From NCBI GenBank assembly GCA_036417435.1, contig CM070912.1:20944055-21008054 (forward strand): DNA of 64,000 nucleotides. Direction: 5' to 3'. The translations under genes and the position numbers were made by a program. The DNA is from Inia geoffrensis. Taxonomy: Eukaryota; Chordata; Mammalia; Artiodactyla; Iniidae. Shown here in pieces: positions 11,528-24,799 of the stretch (position 1 is its first letter; the number at the start of each line of letters is the position of its first letter). Under the pieces are notes generated by a model that worked only from the letters and a program-made list of their open reading frames with translations, did no database searches and was not told the origin of the DNA.

Positions 11528-12409
11528 AAAAAAAAAAAAAAAAAAGACAAAATGTACATAACCTCTTCTTGATTATAATAGTAACACCTAATCAGTGTCT
11601 AGTACTTAGGAAACAGAAGTGTACACAGAAGAAAATAAACTCCCACCCAGACCATCCATAAACCTGTCACCCATCATAATGAATAGCTAACATTTCTCTA
11701 GTTCTTACCATGCCACCAGAATAAAACCTCTAATGGGGACGTTCCATCATTAACCCCACTAACAGATGGAGAAATTGGGGCTCAGCAATGTTAAGGGGGA
11801 GAGCCCGAGTTTATGTACATTTTGGTCTTTCTGGATACAAGCCCAATGCCATGAACGGACAGCAGGGTATCTCTGATAGCCATAAACTACATCTGGGTTT
11901 TTTCAACCCTAATTATCATGAACTCTCCTATCTCTTAAATTGGAAACTTTAAAAGCAAAGATAAAGACTTGAAAGGAAGACTTATACCACAGGAAGCAAA
12001 CTCAAAGGCCTCCAGGGCCAGTCAGCTTTCTTAATTGCGTGATAGGGCCTGGCAGGGGTGGGGTGGGGGGAGGTTTGTGACAAATCATTTTTCCCAGTTT
12101 ACAGTTTAACGTTTAATAACTTTATGGTTTTTTGTTTGGTTTGACTTTTGTTTGTTTGTTTGTTTTTACCACACTTAAGTTTGAATTTTTATGTCACCAA
12201 ACCCATCACTCTTTTTCCTTCTTTATGCTGTCTGGGTTTCCTTTGAGGTTTTGCAAGGCTTTCCTCCCTCCCGGGTTGTAAGCTCACCCTCCTGACTTTC
12301 CTCTAGTTCTTTCATGCTTTTATTTTTCTTACACAAAAATGTAAGTCTAACTGATGTTTTAAAATACAGGTAAGATCTAATTTTTTCTAAACAAAAAGTC
12401 AAATGTCTC
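11528..12409. other. Non-coding; weak MIR-like patch near 11660-11830
   Basis: ACAGATGGAGAAATTGGGG near 11760 is the usual MIR/L2-like motif. The rest is T-rich unassigned DNA, including a (GTTT)n patch near 12138-12165. Confidence 0.4.
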
Positions 12410-13460
12410 CCTGCTGTGAAACACCATTTTTTAGAAAAGCAAAAAATGTTTTATTATGAAAAATGTCAAATTATACAAAAATAGTATAATGGTATAATGA
12501 CCCCCCAAATACCTATTCCCATCTACAATAGTTAACAATTTAGGACCAATTTTAAAAATTGTGAAAATTTCCCATCTTTCGCTTTTTTTTTTTGGCTGCG
12601 TTGAGTCTTCACTGCTGCGTGCAGGCTTTCTCTAGTTGCACCAAGTGGGGGCTACTCTTTGTTGAGGTGCGCGGGCTTCTTATAGCGGTGGCTTCTCTTG
12701 TTGCGGAGCACTGGCTCTAGGCACATGGGATTCAGTAGTTGCAGCTCGCAGGCTCTAGGCACGCGGGCTCAGTAGTTGTGGCACATGGGCTTAGTTGCTC
12801 TGCAGCATGTGGGATCTTCCTGGATAAGGGCTCGAACCCGTGTCCCCTGCATTGGCAGGTGGATTCTTAACCACTGTGCCACTGGGGAAACCCTATTTTT
12901 ACATAGTAACAGCCTTATATCCCTGGACTTGTTCTGATTTCATTCATCTCTTTGTTAAAACAACATTACCCACTACATATACTGCTTTGCTTATTTTATT
13001 TTTAAAATCATTGTATAGTAAAATTGCCCTTTTTTGGATGTATAGTTCTGTGAATTTTAACATATGTATATATTTGTGCAACCATCACCTCAACTGGGGT
13101 ATGAAATTGGGATACACTTCCATCACTCTGAAAAACTCCCTCCCTCATGTCACTCCTTCATAGCCACCCCCTTCACACTCATTAAGTGGCAACTGGTCTG
13201 ATCTTTATCAACATGGTTTTGTCTTTTCCAGAATGCCATATAAGTGGAATCCCATGGTTGGGAACCTTTTGAGATTGGCTTTAATCACTCAGCAAAAAGT
13301 CTTTGCGATTTATCCTAGCTGTTGCCTGTATCTGTAGTGTGTTCCCTGTTATAGCTGAGTGTTCCATTGCGTGGCTGTCCCTTACAGAGCTGCAATACCC
13401 CACTTTTAAGAACTGTAGCTTTATAATGATTTTGATATCTGGTTGGTAAGTTTCCTGCCC
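12410..13460 (-). mobile_element. Old L1 3' region, antisense, split by a SINE
   Basis: Antisense L1M-type text on both sides of the SINE at 12584-12893. Examples are AAAATAGTATAATGGTATAAT on the left, and AACCATCACCTCAACTGGGG and CATATAAGTGGAATCCCA on the right. Confidence 0.65.
12584..12893 (-). mobile_element. CHR-type SINE, minus orientation
   Basis: T-run at the left, GGCTGCGTTGAGTCTTCACT, and at the right CCACTGTGCCACTGGGGAAA, the complement of the SINE head. I could not fix a clean target duplication. Confidence 0.9.
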
Positions 13461-13890
13461 ACTTATAATGCTCCTGTTCTATTTGTTTTCCAAAAGTGTC
13501 TTGGCTATTCTAAGTGTACTGATTCCTAGGGATTTTGTAGCTTTGGTAGTTTTTGTGAGTGATCCCTTCAACCTCTCAATTATCCAAACTCAAAACTATC
13601 CCAGAACAATCTTGAAAATTGTGCAAGACCCTTCTGAAGAAAACAGTAAAACTAGACAGAAGAGGCTGAAGAAAAACTTTAATGCACGAAAAAACCTATG
13701 CCTAGATGTGAAGACTCAAAATGGAATAGATGTCTATTCCCTCCAAATTAATTGAGATATTTTGAGCTTTAATTGGCTTTAATCTTTTTCATCAATCTTT
13801 TCAAATTAATGGCATAAAGTAAGTAAATTTTAAAAAACTATGTTAATCTCCTCCCCGTCACTGTTCATGTTCCTTTTCTCTTTCCAAAAG
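13461..13890. other. Non-coding, A/T-rich
   Basis: An open frame of 95 codons at 13468-13755 has no family resemblance; its first part looks like antisense L1. No gene is supported. Confidence 0.45.
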
Positions 13891-13907
13891 CTGTGTGTGT
13901 GTTTTCT

Positions 13908-14091
13908 TTTTCTTTTTTAAAAAATTATTTTATTTTTGGTCTTAGTTGCGGCATGTGGGATCTTCAGTTGTGGCATGTGGGCTTCTTAGTGGGTGCATGC
14001 ATGTGGGATCTAGTTCCCTGACCAGGGATTGAACCCAGGTCCCCTGCATTGGGAGCACAGGGTCTTAGCCACTGGACCACGGGGGAAGTCC
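13908..14091 (-). mobile_element. Short CHR-type SINE, minus orientation
   Basis: Reverse complement of the shorter subfamily (CCCTGACCAGGGATTGAACC). It is bounded by the 17-bp duplication CTGTGTGTGTGTTTTCT at 13891-13907 and 14092-14108. Confidence 0.95.
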
Positions 14092-14108
14092 CTGTGTGTG
14101 TGTTTTCT

Positions 14109-15338
14109 GCCTTTTAGCTTGCTTTGACTGTAATCTAAATATGCCTGGGGACCCACGTGGCTGGTCGTGAAGTAGATTACAGTTTGCGAGGTGTACTTTT
14201 GGCAGCCAAAGTCATTTGGAAAGACTGTGCTTCTCTATCCCCCCATCTCGTGGGATATCCTGAAGAGGCAGGAGGGGGCTTCCATAACATAGCTAAGTCT
14301 AAGGGACCCACTTCTACCTTAAGTGGCTCCAACGACCCCTCCAAGCTCAGCCTTCATTCCTGTTCCATAAGCTTGTTGCCTCCCATTTTCAGCCTTTGCT
14401 CCCCTTTCAGCATTTCATATTTAAATTGTTTATAATAATTATATTAACTATCATATTACTAGCATGTTTGTAATGGGGAGACGAAGGAGCTATATGAGAA
14501 ATACAAAAATACAGGATTTTTTAAAGTGGATTAGAAAGAAAGAGGGAGTCTGTGAACATAATTATACACACAAACATACACACTCACATAATTTTATTGT
14601 CTATTCCTTTCAAATAAGCTGCTCCTGGTTTTACCAATGCTGCACTTTTTCTTCTTTCCCTTCCCCAACTTTCATTTGTAATTTTTCTCCTTTTCTCCTT
14701 CTGCTTTCTTTTGATTTATTTTGTTTCACTCTTCCTAATTTCTTGAGTTGAATGCAGGTTACTTATTTTAGAATTGCTTAGTTATTAATAAAAACGCTTA
14801 AAGTTAGGTGTTTTCCTCTGAGTACCACCTTGGCAGCATTCTCCAAAGTTGTTGATGGCTGCATGGGCACTTGGATGGCCAAGTCTCCTTTACATAGAAA
14901 CCCATCTGTGCCACATGAATTCTGGGGCCAGCTAGGGCCCTGCAGGCTGAGTCATTCCCCTGAAGTCCCTAGTGTGTTGGACCACCCCTCCCCCAGGGAG
15001 GCGTGGGGTAGGGGAACACAGAACAGATTTGCTGGAACTTGCTCTTCTAATCCAAACACCACTAATGAACATCATAAGGAACAGAAATCAAATGATATGT
15101 ATCCTGTCTTTCCCAAACCTCTCTGTAAGTCTTCCCAATAAGCTCAGGGAAGTGATGGACCCTTTGGGAATTATTTCAGTTTATATGGAGCTTGGGAGTA
15201 GGGCACAGGGGTTGTAGTTGGCATTCCTTTCAACTTGGTCCAAACTGTCCAATATTTTTGAGTTTTGTGTTGTGATGTCACAGTTTTTCTCCTCTGTTAT
15301 GAAGTTTTTTGTGTTTTGTTTTTTTCTGCATATCTGGA
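14109..15338. other. Non-coding intergenic stretch
   Basis: No recognised repeat or gene apart from A/T-rich text around 14400-14800. Several overlapping short frames exist but none shows family features. Confidence 0.5.
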
Positions 15339-15352
15339 AGGGTTTTAGTTTT

Positions 15353-15667
15353 TTTTTTTTATAGTTTAAAAAAATTTATTTATTTATTTAGACTAGGGTC
15401 TTCGTTTGGGGTCTTTGTTTCTGCGCGAGGGCTTTCTCTAGTTGCGGCAAGTGGGGGCCACTCTTCATCGCGGTGTGCGGGCCTCTCACTATCGCGGCCT
15501 CTCTTGTTGCGGAGCACAGGCCCCTGACGCGCAGGCTCAGTAGTTGTGGCTCACAGGCCGGGCCTAGTTGCTCCGCGGCATGTGGGATCTTCCCAGACCA
15601 GGCCTCGAACCCGTGTCCCTTGCATTGGCAGGCAGATTCTCAACCACTGCGCCACCAGGGAAGCCCC
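15353..15667 (-). mobile_element. CHR-type SINE, minus orientation
   Basis: Full-length longer subfamily. The duplication AGGGTTTTAGTTTT lies at 15339-15352 and 15668-15681. Confidence 0.95.
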
Positions 15668-15734
15668 AGGGTTTTAGTTTTGAAACACATTCTGTAATAA
15701 TATGGGAACTCTTTTTTTTGTTGGGGGGGGGCCT

Positions 15735-16140
15735 CTTAATGTGACAAAAACCTGATTCAAACTGGCTAGAAAAAGGGGATTTATGGAGATTAATTAATAT
15801 TCACATATTCATAGAGAATATTGGTATTCACACGTCCTGCTGGATCAGGTGCCGAGCCAATGTCCTCAGAAATCCTCCTCCTGTCTCCATCTCCTGGCTC
15901 TTTTCTGAGTGTTGGTCTCCAGCTGCCCCAGGCCTCCCTCCATCCCATGTGCAGCTCCAGACCAGACTCTCTCATGTGCTTGGCCATGAGCCTCTCCCTG
16001 ACCAATCACAGTGGCTAAAGAAACAGATGCTGTGGTCGGGGTCATAGATGCTGGGTTGACAGAACACCTGGTGTCCAATATATGGTTTATATGGCTGCCC
16101 TTTTCCTAAAACACCTCTCTAATCAAGGCCAGACTTGTCT
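15735..16140. repeat. Old interspersed repeat, family unresolved
   Basis: Begins with text typical of an old mammalian repeat (CTGATTCAAACTGGCTAGAA, GGGGATTTATGG) and ends with ACCAATCACAGTGGCTAAAG. I cannot name the family. Confidence 0.35.
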
Positions 16141-16159
16141 TAAAATTTTACTGTTTCCT

Positions 16160-16590
16160 TAGCAGGGTGGAAAAACTCTGTCCCACCTCAACTTGCTCTC
16201 TTTACAGCTCTCAGCTCGCTTCTTTTCTCCCACAGCCTGTGTTCCAGCCACAACAAACTATTCCCCGTTTCCAAACAAAAGCGTACTTTTGTTTCTCTGC
16301 CTTTGTACATGCTGTTCCTTTTGCTAGAAATTCCCTCTTCCCTTATTCATTCTTTAAGAGCCTAAGTCATGTCTGGAAATCACTTGGGCAGTTTGTCCAT
16401 CTCCTCCCTGGGCTCCCACCTACCTCTACTCTCACTCTGCTCATCCTGGAGCTGGACAGGATTGAATCCTGTGGGACTGTCGCCCCTTTAAGACGTCAGG
16501 ACTGGACCCTTAGAGCTAAGGCTATGCCTCAACAATTTCCCTGCAGTGTCTGCAGTGTAGTAGATATTCAGGGAATGTCTGTTTAAAGAA
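16160..16590 (+). repeat. L2 LINE 3' fragment
   Basis: L2 sense pattern: GCCTTTGTACATGCTGTTCC, AATTCCCTCTTCCC, TCTTTAAGAGCCTAAGTCA, and a degraded tail near 16560. Confidence 0.6.
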
Positions 16591-17219
16591 TGTGCAGACA
16601 GGGTCAGCTGCCCGCGAGCTGATTGACCATTTTTGTGTACTATAAGCTCCTGTGGATTTTCAGTCCAGCAGCCGGTACCGTCCTGCCAGAACCTGCTTCT
16701 CCCCCAGCCCCACCCTACCCGACTCTATAGAGCCAGAAATGCCTATAAGTTTTCGTGCCCTGGGGACAGTCCTAATCAATGGCTAACAGTGTGGGGGAGG
16801 GGGGTCCTAATGGGACTACTCTAGGTGTGACCTTCACTGCCCCCAAAGCTCTCTGGAGGGTTGGACCACCATTACTCTCTATGTGACTTGATAACCCATC
16901 CTTGCTTGACCTCCTTCCCCTCCCCACCCTACTCCCTGACTCTCCTACCCGTTTTCCTGGAACTGTTCCTAATATGTCACGTACTCACAAATCCTGGTCT
17001 CAGGTCCTCAGATCTGCTTCTGGGGAACCCAGCCTAAGACAGAGTTGATGATTCAATGAACAGAAGGAGAAGAATAATGAATTCAGAAATCAGCAACTAT
17101 TTATTGGTCACTAATGGCAGGGAAGAAACAGGAGAAGGAGAGACACTCCTTCTGCGATGTATCTTCTTAAGGAGACAAGGTTTACATGTGTAGAAAAAGG
17201 ACGAATAACGCGACATGAA
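16591..17219. other. Non-coding intergenic stretch
   Basis: Pyrimidine-rich unique-looking DNA with no supported gene. The end of an old repeat (CTAAGACAGAG) is possible near 17035. Confidence 0.4.
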
Positions 17220-17560
17220 ATGTGATGAAGAGTACTGAGGTTTAAAGCTCAAGAAGGGAGGGATGAATATGAACACAGGGATGTCAGAGGCTGGTCAGAC
17301 TTTGAAGGCAGAACTGAGCTTTGAAGTGAGGATGAGATAGGGCAGGCAAAAGCCCAGTGAATACAGCAGCGTGATTGGAGTAAAACGCTGAAACTCTAAG
17401 GCCAGGATGCGAAGACTTGGAATCCATTCCAATGAGTTTGGACTTTATCTCATAAGGTAATTGGGGGGGGTCAACATTAATTTATTAGTTCAACAAACAT
17501 TTACTGAGTGCCTGTAACGTGTGGCACACCCAGACAGGAGCGAGGTGTACTCTAGGAGGG
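17220..17560 (-). repeat. Antisense L2 and L2/MIR tail
   Basis: AGTTTGGACTTTATCTCATAA and neighbouring text are typical of antisense L2. It is followed by a CAACAAACATTTACTGAGTG block, also L2-like. Confidence 0.5.
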
Positions 17561-18430
17561 GTGTTCCTTAACTGAACTGCCTGTTCCGGCCACCATAATC
17601 TTGACTATATGTGTTATTTGGATACACCTATATAATTCCCGGATAGATTTTTTTCTTACGTAGTTTTATCATGTGTATATATGTTTTTCTGATTATAAAG
17701 TGAAACATTATCCTCATAAAAATTCGAACATTTGGAGAATTATGCATGGTAGGAAAAGAAATGTCTTCTATTCAGCAGAGAGGCTTGGAAAACTTCTTGA
17801 ATGGGGATTGGGCTGTAGGGAAATAGAAAGTCCCCAGGGGTCAGGCTGGGCTTGTGGTTCCCAGGAACAATTACTTGGAGCAGCAGTGTCAGGCAGGTTC
17901 TGATTTTACTCAAGCACTCAGTTAAGTTTGGCTCAACACCCTCATTAGGAAGGGAGGTTAAGGTCAGGGTTAATGTTAAGCTTGTTCCTGTGATGAGAGT
18001 GGTATGGAGACCACAAAACAGAGGCTTCAAGATGAACTGCAAAGTCCTGAGAGGCAGCAATTCAAAGCAAGGTGAGCTGGTGGAAGTGACGTGGGAATGG
18101 AATTTCTAATCATTCTTCGGAAAGCCAAGAATGGGGGTGGGGAATCCTGCGCTTTCTGTTATCCGGGAAAGTTGGGGGTTGTAGTCATCATATGATGAAC
18201 ATTTAAAAAATGCAACCTTATTTGGTAGGCATGGACTGGTGTTATCTGGGGAACTTCTTACTGCGTGTATTTTATATTTTAATAGAGAACATGAGGAGCC
18301 ATCCACAAAGATTATGCCTACTTATAGGACCACAAATAGACAAGCAGAGTGCCTGCTCCTTTCATCCTCTCAAACACTGGTATTACCAAATTTTATTCTT
18401 GGACAGCCAATTAGGTAAAATTGAACAAAA
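17561..18430. other. Non-coding intergenic stretch
   Basis: No recognised gene. Some overlapping frames at 17673-18306 have no conserved features. Confidence 0.45.
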
Positions 18431-18439
18431 ATTATTGTT

Positions 18440-18930
18440 TGTTTCAACTTGCATATATTTAATCATTAGTCAGGTTGGGCATCTTTGGTATACTTTTCAG
18501 TCATTCTTATTTCTTCTGGAATGGCCTCATTTGTTTACACTTTTCTCATTGATTTGTAGAAACTCTTTGGATACAGACAATATTATCTATTTTGTTTGAC
18601 ATATCCTGTAAGTGACAGTCCCAGTTGAATGTAATTTAAAAAATTATCACGAGGATGTTTCTTTCAATATTCATAACAATTATTGCACTTTACTTTTTGT
18701 AGCTATAGTTATGAGGTCCTTACCTTAATTCTCTCTAGATTGAGTGCTTTGATCATTGGGGTGTAGTACTCACCACCAGTGCTTTCACACTAGACCTTCT
18801 CCATGCATTTGTTTTTCACCTTGGTTCATCTTCCAGTTGGCTGCATTGTATCCTCAAGGCAATTTTTCCAGAATGAGTAAATAGTGCTCTAATATTTGAG
18901 TTCTTCCATATCTGAGAATGTCTTTAGGTT
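18440..18930 (-). repeat. Antisense old L1 fragment
   Basis: GATTTGTAGAAACTCTTTGG and the neighbouring TTGGGCATCTTTGGTATAC pattern are the reverse of the old L1 3' end. The right part (18650-18930) is less certain. Confidence 0.5.
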
Positions 18931-20384
18931 CTCTTTACACATGAGCAACATCCCAACTGGATACGGAACTCAGCACTCTGTTGATGTTGCCCTTAGCATT
19001 CCAGGTGGAGAAAGAGAAAGGGGGACTGAGTAAGGGGAATGAGGAACAGAGGGAGTGAACTGTGTGAATCAGAAATGAATGGAAGACAGCGTTGAAGATG
19101 GAGGCTGTGATCTTGGAGGCCCTTGAAAGCCAGGATAGAGGGCTCTGAAGGCATCTGATCAGAGGGAGGACGTGCAAACAGCTGAATTTTAGGAAGATTA
19201 GCCTGGCAAAGGCAATGGGAAGAATGAGAGGGGGAGATGGAGGACAGTTTGGTTATCAGTTAGAAACAATTTGGCTACAAGTCACAGAAAGCAATGAATA
19301 GAGGTTCATTTATATCATATACAAAATGTCCAGAAAAACGAAGGAAAAATATATACATATAAATATATGTATGTGTGTTTTTGTGTGTTTATTATGTATT
19401 TTGGTTTAGCTGCTCATATTGGGCTGATGTCACTGTGGTTCTCTTGGCCTTTCCCTCACAGTTGCAAGGTGGCTGCTGCAGCTCCATACATACTATTTGC
19501 ATTCCAGGCACAAGATGGAGGGGAGGGGAGGTAGAGTCACAGCTGACTCATTTTATTAGGAAAGAAAAAACTCCCCAGAACTTTCCACATCCCAGCAGAG
19601 TTCTGTTTATATCTCATTGGCCAGAGCTGTGTCATATTGTTACTGAACCAGGTTTGTTTGCCTGACATGCAGCAAGCTAAACCCTGAGACGCTGAGGTCT
19701 GCAGCAGAGAAAGGGTTCATTCACGAGGGAGCCAAGTGAGGAGACAGGAGAGCAAATCTCAGATCCGCCTCCCAAAAGGCAAGAGGCTTGAGATATTTAT
19801 GGGATAAAGAAGCAAGGTGGTTGTAAGGTGTGGGGAAAGGTGATTGGAAGTAGGGAAAAGGTGAGTTAATCGGTGCTCTGTGGAGGCTTAATTTTAGTGT
19901 CGGTGGTCCCCACTAGACTTAGTCAGCCTGAATTGGGCAGAAGCCGACTCCAAATTTCTGTAAAACCACTTAAGCCCCTGTTACTATAGTGACCCATACG
20001 TCAGAAGCATTACCTATAGGGGTGATTAAGAAGTCTGGTGATATATTACCTAGGCTACATGAAGCTTGGAGGGGGGAGGGTATGCAATTAGAGAAAGGGG
20101 GAAAAAAAGAACAACTAAAGCAGGCTTAATCAGTAAAGGAAGGTTACAAACAGAGGGGTTTCTAACGAGTTGTCTCCTTATCTGCTGTTCTATAAGACAC
20201 ATTCAAGGATTTCTGTTAAGGCACCAGCTTCTGATAACCCTATGGGGCACAGTCTCCATATGGCTATCCCATCTGCAAGGGAGGCTGGGAAGGCAAATTA
20301 TTCAGCTAGGCACATTTCAAAGGAAAAAATAGGGAATCAATATTTACAGACAAATGAAAGTGTCTGCCAGAACACAAACATACC

Positions 20385-20386
<2 letters not shown>
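18931..20386. other. Non-coding; antisense L2 at about 19000-19250, unassigned afterwards
   Basis: AGCCAGGATAGAGGGCTCTG and GATTAGCCTGGCAAAGGCAA mark antisense L2. About 19250-19560 resembles an old repeat of uncertain family (TTTGGCTACAAGTCACAGAA). 19670-20380 is unassigned, with no exon-like features. Confidence 0.4.

Positions 20387-20430
<44 letters not shown>
20387..20430. repeat. (CA)22 microsatellite
   Basis: Forty-four bases of uninterrupted CA. Pure arrays of this length are usually polymorphic. Confidence 0.98.
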
Positions 20431-20434
<4 letters not shown>

Positions 20435-20860
20435 ATAAATTGGACTATATTAAAACTAAGAACTTCTGTTTATTCATCAAATAACTCCATAAAGAGAGTG
20501 AAAAGGCAAACAACACTGGGGGGAAAAATGCTGAAAAGGAAATAAATGCAGAATATACAGTTAAAATATATAAAAGGCAGACAACCCATTAGAGAAGAAA
20601 AAGGCAATAGAAAAACAATAACTTCACAAAAGAGAGTATCCAAATTGTCTATAAACATTTAAAAATGTACTCACCATCATAAGTCATCAGGGGAATATAC
20701 GTTAAAACCATAATGAGTTACCATTTTACATCCACCAGGATGACTAAAATAAAAGATGGAAATTAGCAAGTGCTGATGAGGATGTGGAGCAACTGGAACT
20801 CTCATACTCTATTGGTAGGAGTGAAAATTGGTACAGTCACATTGGAAAGCAATTTAGCTT
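20431..20860 (+). repeat. Old L1 ORF2-derived fragment
   Basis: Recognisable L1 text: AAATTGGACTATATTAAAAC, AATGAGTTACCATTTTACAT, GATGTGGAGCAACTGGAACT. Highly broken. Confidence 0.65.
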
Positions 20861-20867
20861 CTTTTTT

Positions 20868-21068
20868 GGGGGGTTGGGGGTACACGGGCCTCTCACTGTT
20901 GTGGCCTCTCCCGTTGCGGAGCACAGGCTCCGGACGCGCAGGCTCAGCGGCCATGGCTCACGGGCCCAGCTGCTCCGCGGCATGTGGGAACTTCCCGGAC
21001 CGGGGCACGAACCCGTGTCCCCTGCATTGGCAGGCGGACTCTCAACCACTGCGCCACCAGGGAAGCCC
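20868..21068 (-). mobile_element. Young CHR SINE with atypical G-rich tail end
   Basis: Very close to the copies at 49056, 55169 and 57461 (same CACGGGCCTCTCACTGTTGT and GCTCCGGACGCGCAGGCTCA segments). The expected long T-run is replaced by a short T6 followed by a G-rich stretch. I found no target duplication. Confidence 0.9.
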
Positions 21069-21295
21069 TCCTCTTATTCTTATTCTCCCTTGCCTCATCC
21101 TCCTTCACTTGGCTAACCAAGCCATGCCTCAGGCCTCAGCTTAAGCCCCACTTCCTCTAGGAAGTGTTCTGGGACGTTCCCTCAAGTAGATACCCTATGC
21201 TGTGCTCTTAGAAATGCTCATATTCTGCCTGACATAGAACTCACACCCGGAATTCTACCTCTACACTGAGCAGTGCCTATTCATTCATTTAAAAA
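21069..21295 (+). repeat. L2 LINE 3' fragment
   Basis: GCCTCAGCTTAAGCCCCACT and TTCCTCTAGGAAGTGTTCTG fit the L2 3' end in sense orientation. Confidence 0.55.
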
Positions 21296-21302
21296 TCATT
21301 TA

Positions 21303-21375
21303 TGGAAACTAACACAACATTGTAAATCAACTATACTCCAATAAAAAATTTTAAAAATTAAAAAAAATTATTTAT
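21303..21375 (+). repeat. L1 3' terminus only
   Basis: AACATTGTAAATCAACTATA, CTCCAATAAAA and an A-rich tail form a very short, 5'-truncated L1 end. Confidence 0.75.
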
Positions 21376-22500
21376 GGAGAGCCAAGTATATGTATGGCAC
21401 AGTGCTAGACACTATTTTTGTCTCCTGCTCAGTGCCTGCCGCAAATTATATAGCGAATATTCACTGAAAGAATTAATGGCCAGCTTGAAGGAACCAGGCC
21501 TGAGATGGTGGCTGGTGATCAGAAAGAATGTTGGAACACTGATGGGTGGAGCCTTGTCACAGCTCCAGGGAGCAAGATAAGTCCTAGGGTAGAGGGAACT
21601 GAGCTCTCCTAACCGGGCTGGTGCCCTGAGGTCAGCCTGCACTGGGAACCACCTGATAGCAGCCAACAGGAATTTGTTCTACAGGGCTCAGGCAAGGAGC
21701 CAGCCGGGGCTGGGAATTGGGCAGACCCTTCGATGTTGTGTCTGTGGCTAATTTCTCCTTGGCTAGGGTTCCGTGCCAATGAACCACTATGCTGGAGTGT
21801 AGTGAAATGTTTAAGCCTAGGGTTTTTGCAGTCAAAGAGAGTTACTTAAGTTCTCAGAGGCTCAGTTTCCTTTTCTGTAAAATGGGAATAAGACTCGTAC
21901 CCATTTTGTAAGCCGTTGCAAGGGTGGAATGAGATTATGTATATGATATATCAGGCTGGTATCTGGCATACAGTAAAGTTTTATCAATGTGAACAATTAT
22001 TGTTATCTAGGCTTGCTTTTTTAATTTGCAGTATGTCTGGGGGAGATAAGAGGAGCAAAACTTTTGCCCCAGTTTGGAGGTATATCTTTAGCTATCTCTA
22101 AGAGCCCCATGTATATAGCAGCCGATAGCAAATGAAAGCTCCCTGCTTGGACCTGTGCCTTCCCAGACTTCCCTTTGGCTGGGACATAGCACAGAACATC
22201 TGGGTCTTCCCCAACATGCTGCATCTGTAAATGAGGCCTAAGGCCACCTCAAGAAGGTGAAAAGTCTCAACACTCACTAACCATACCTAATCACGGTAAG
22301 AAATCTGAGGATAAAAAGAGTTACTTGGATATCAACAAAAAAGCTAGATTTAGCAATAAAAGGGTTATCATGAGATCAAGTGGAGAAGAATGTAGGCCAA
22401 AGGAGGTTTCAAAGAGCCATAGATGAAGTCCTGTGTTGCAAAATGTAGATGATTAAATTATGGCTCTGGCCCAATGCATTGGAGCAGCTCTCTCGTTTTT
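21376..22500. other. Non-coding; MIR at about 21820-22010
   Basis: CTCAGTTTCCTTTTCTGTAA, AATGGGAATAAGA marks a MIR SINE. The remaining sequence has no recognised gene or family. Confidence 0.5.
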
Positions 22501-22578
22501 TTTTTTTTTTTTTTAAACTTTTAAAATTTCTATTGAAATATAGTCGGTTTACAATGTTGTGTTAGTTTCAGGTGTCAA
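22500..22578 (-). repeat. L1 3' end, antisense
   Basis: A T-run followed by TATTGAAATATAGTCGGTTT and ACAATGTTGTGTTAGTTTCA, the reverse of the L1 tail. Confidence 0.75.
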
Positions 22579-22841
22579 CTCTCTTTTTAAGCCTGCCCAG
22601 CATCTAGGGCTGTGGCTGGATTGACAGTGAAGGCAGAATGACTTCCAACTTTTTGCCTGACGAACTGCGTAGATAGAGGCACCATTAGTTGACATTTGGA
22701 GAAGATAAACAGATTTGGAGAGGGAAGAGACCAAGTCAAGTTTTGAATATAGAGACTTTTGAGGTGTTTGAAGGGTACCGAGGTAGGTATGTTTAGAAGG
22801 CAATTGAAAGTGTGGATCTGGAGCTCACAGAAAGTTATATA
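22579..22841 (-). repeat. Antisense L2-like fragment
   Basis: TGACATTTGGAGAAGATAAAC and surrounding text resemble antisense L2, but weakly. Confidence 0.35.
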
Positions 22842-22856
22842 AAGATGGATGATGAG

Positions 22857-22974
22857 GGAATTCCCTGGGGATCCAGTGGTTAGGACTCCACACTCTCACC
22901 GCCAAGGGCCCAGCTTTGATCCCTGATCAGGGAACTAGATCCCACAAGCTGTGCCGTGTGGCCAAAAACAAAAG
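22857..22974 (+). mobile_element. Short CHR-type SINE
   Basis: Head GGAATTCCCTGGGGATCCAG and body TGATCAGGGAACTAGATCCC. A 15-bp flank repeat with two differences lies at 22842-22856 and 22975-22989, consistent with an old target duplication. Confidence 0.85.
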
Positions 22975-22989
22975 AAGATGGAGAATGAG

Positions 22990-23243
22990 AATTGTAAATA
23001 AGAAGGGGAAAATGTCCACTGTGGGCAAGAACAAGACACCCCAGGGTATAAAGGAGAGTGAGAAGAGGACTAAGGAGAAAACCATAGAGAATTGCCACTT
23101 GGAGAGGAAAAATGGAGGAAAGAAAGCCAGCAGAGAAGATGGAGAAGGAAAAAAAAGCAGAGAAGTAACAGCAAAACTAGGGCCTAGCTGTGAGACCACC
23201 AGACATCTTAAGGAGAATTCTGATTCACAGGAAATGAACTTAA
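22990..23243. other. Purine-rich intergenic stretch
   Basis: Long plus-strand purine bias (AAGAGGACTAAGGAGAAAAC). The opposed open frames at 22916-23284 and 22927-23262 are produced by this bias. No gene is supported. Confidence 0.5.
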
Positions 23244-24470
<1,227 letters not shown>

Positions 24471-24474
24471 TTTG

Positions 24475-24600
24475 GAGCCAGACTGCCTTGGTTTAATTCC
24501 CAGCCCCACCCGCTGTCTAGCTATGTAACTGGGGTAAAAGCTACCTGTGCTTCAGTTTCCTCAGCCGTCACCTTCACAGGGTTATCAGAGATGTGAAGAT
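24475..24600 (+). repeat. MIR SINE fragment
   Basis: GAGCCAGACTGCCTTGGTTT, TAGCTATGTAACTGGGG and CTTCAGTTTCCTCAGC are core MIR landmarks. Confidence 0.75.
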
Positions 24601-24631
24601 TTACTTTTTCCTTTTGTATGTTTTGAATTTT

Positions 24632-24745
24632 TTTTTTTTGGCCGTGCCGTGCGGCATGTGGGATCTTAGTTCCCCGACCAGGGACTGAACCCACGCCCCT
24701 GCAATGCAAGTGCAGTCTTAACCTCTGGGCCACCAGGGAAGTCCC
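24632..24745 (-). mobile_element. Short CHR-type SINE, minus orientation
   Basis: GGCCGTGCCGTGCGGCATGT to CCACCAGGGAAGTCC. The flanks TGAATTTTT and TGAATTATTTTT are likely the target duplication. Confidence 0.9.
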
Positions 24746-24799
24746 TGAATTATTTTTAAACCATGGCATGTGTAACCCTAATTTTCATTTAATTAAAAA

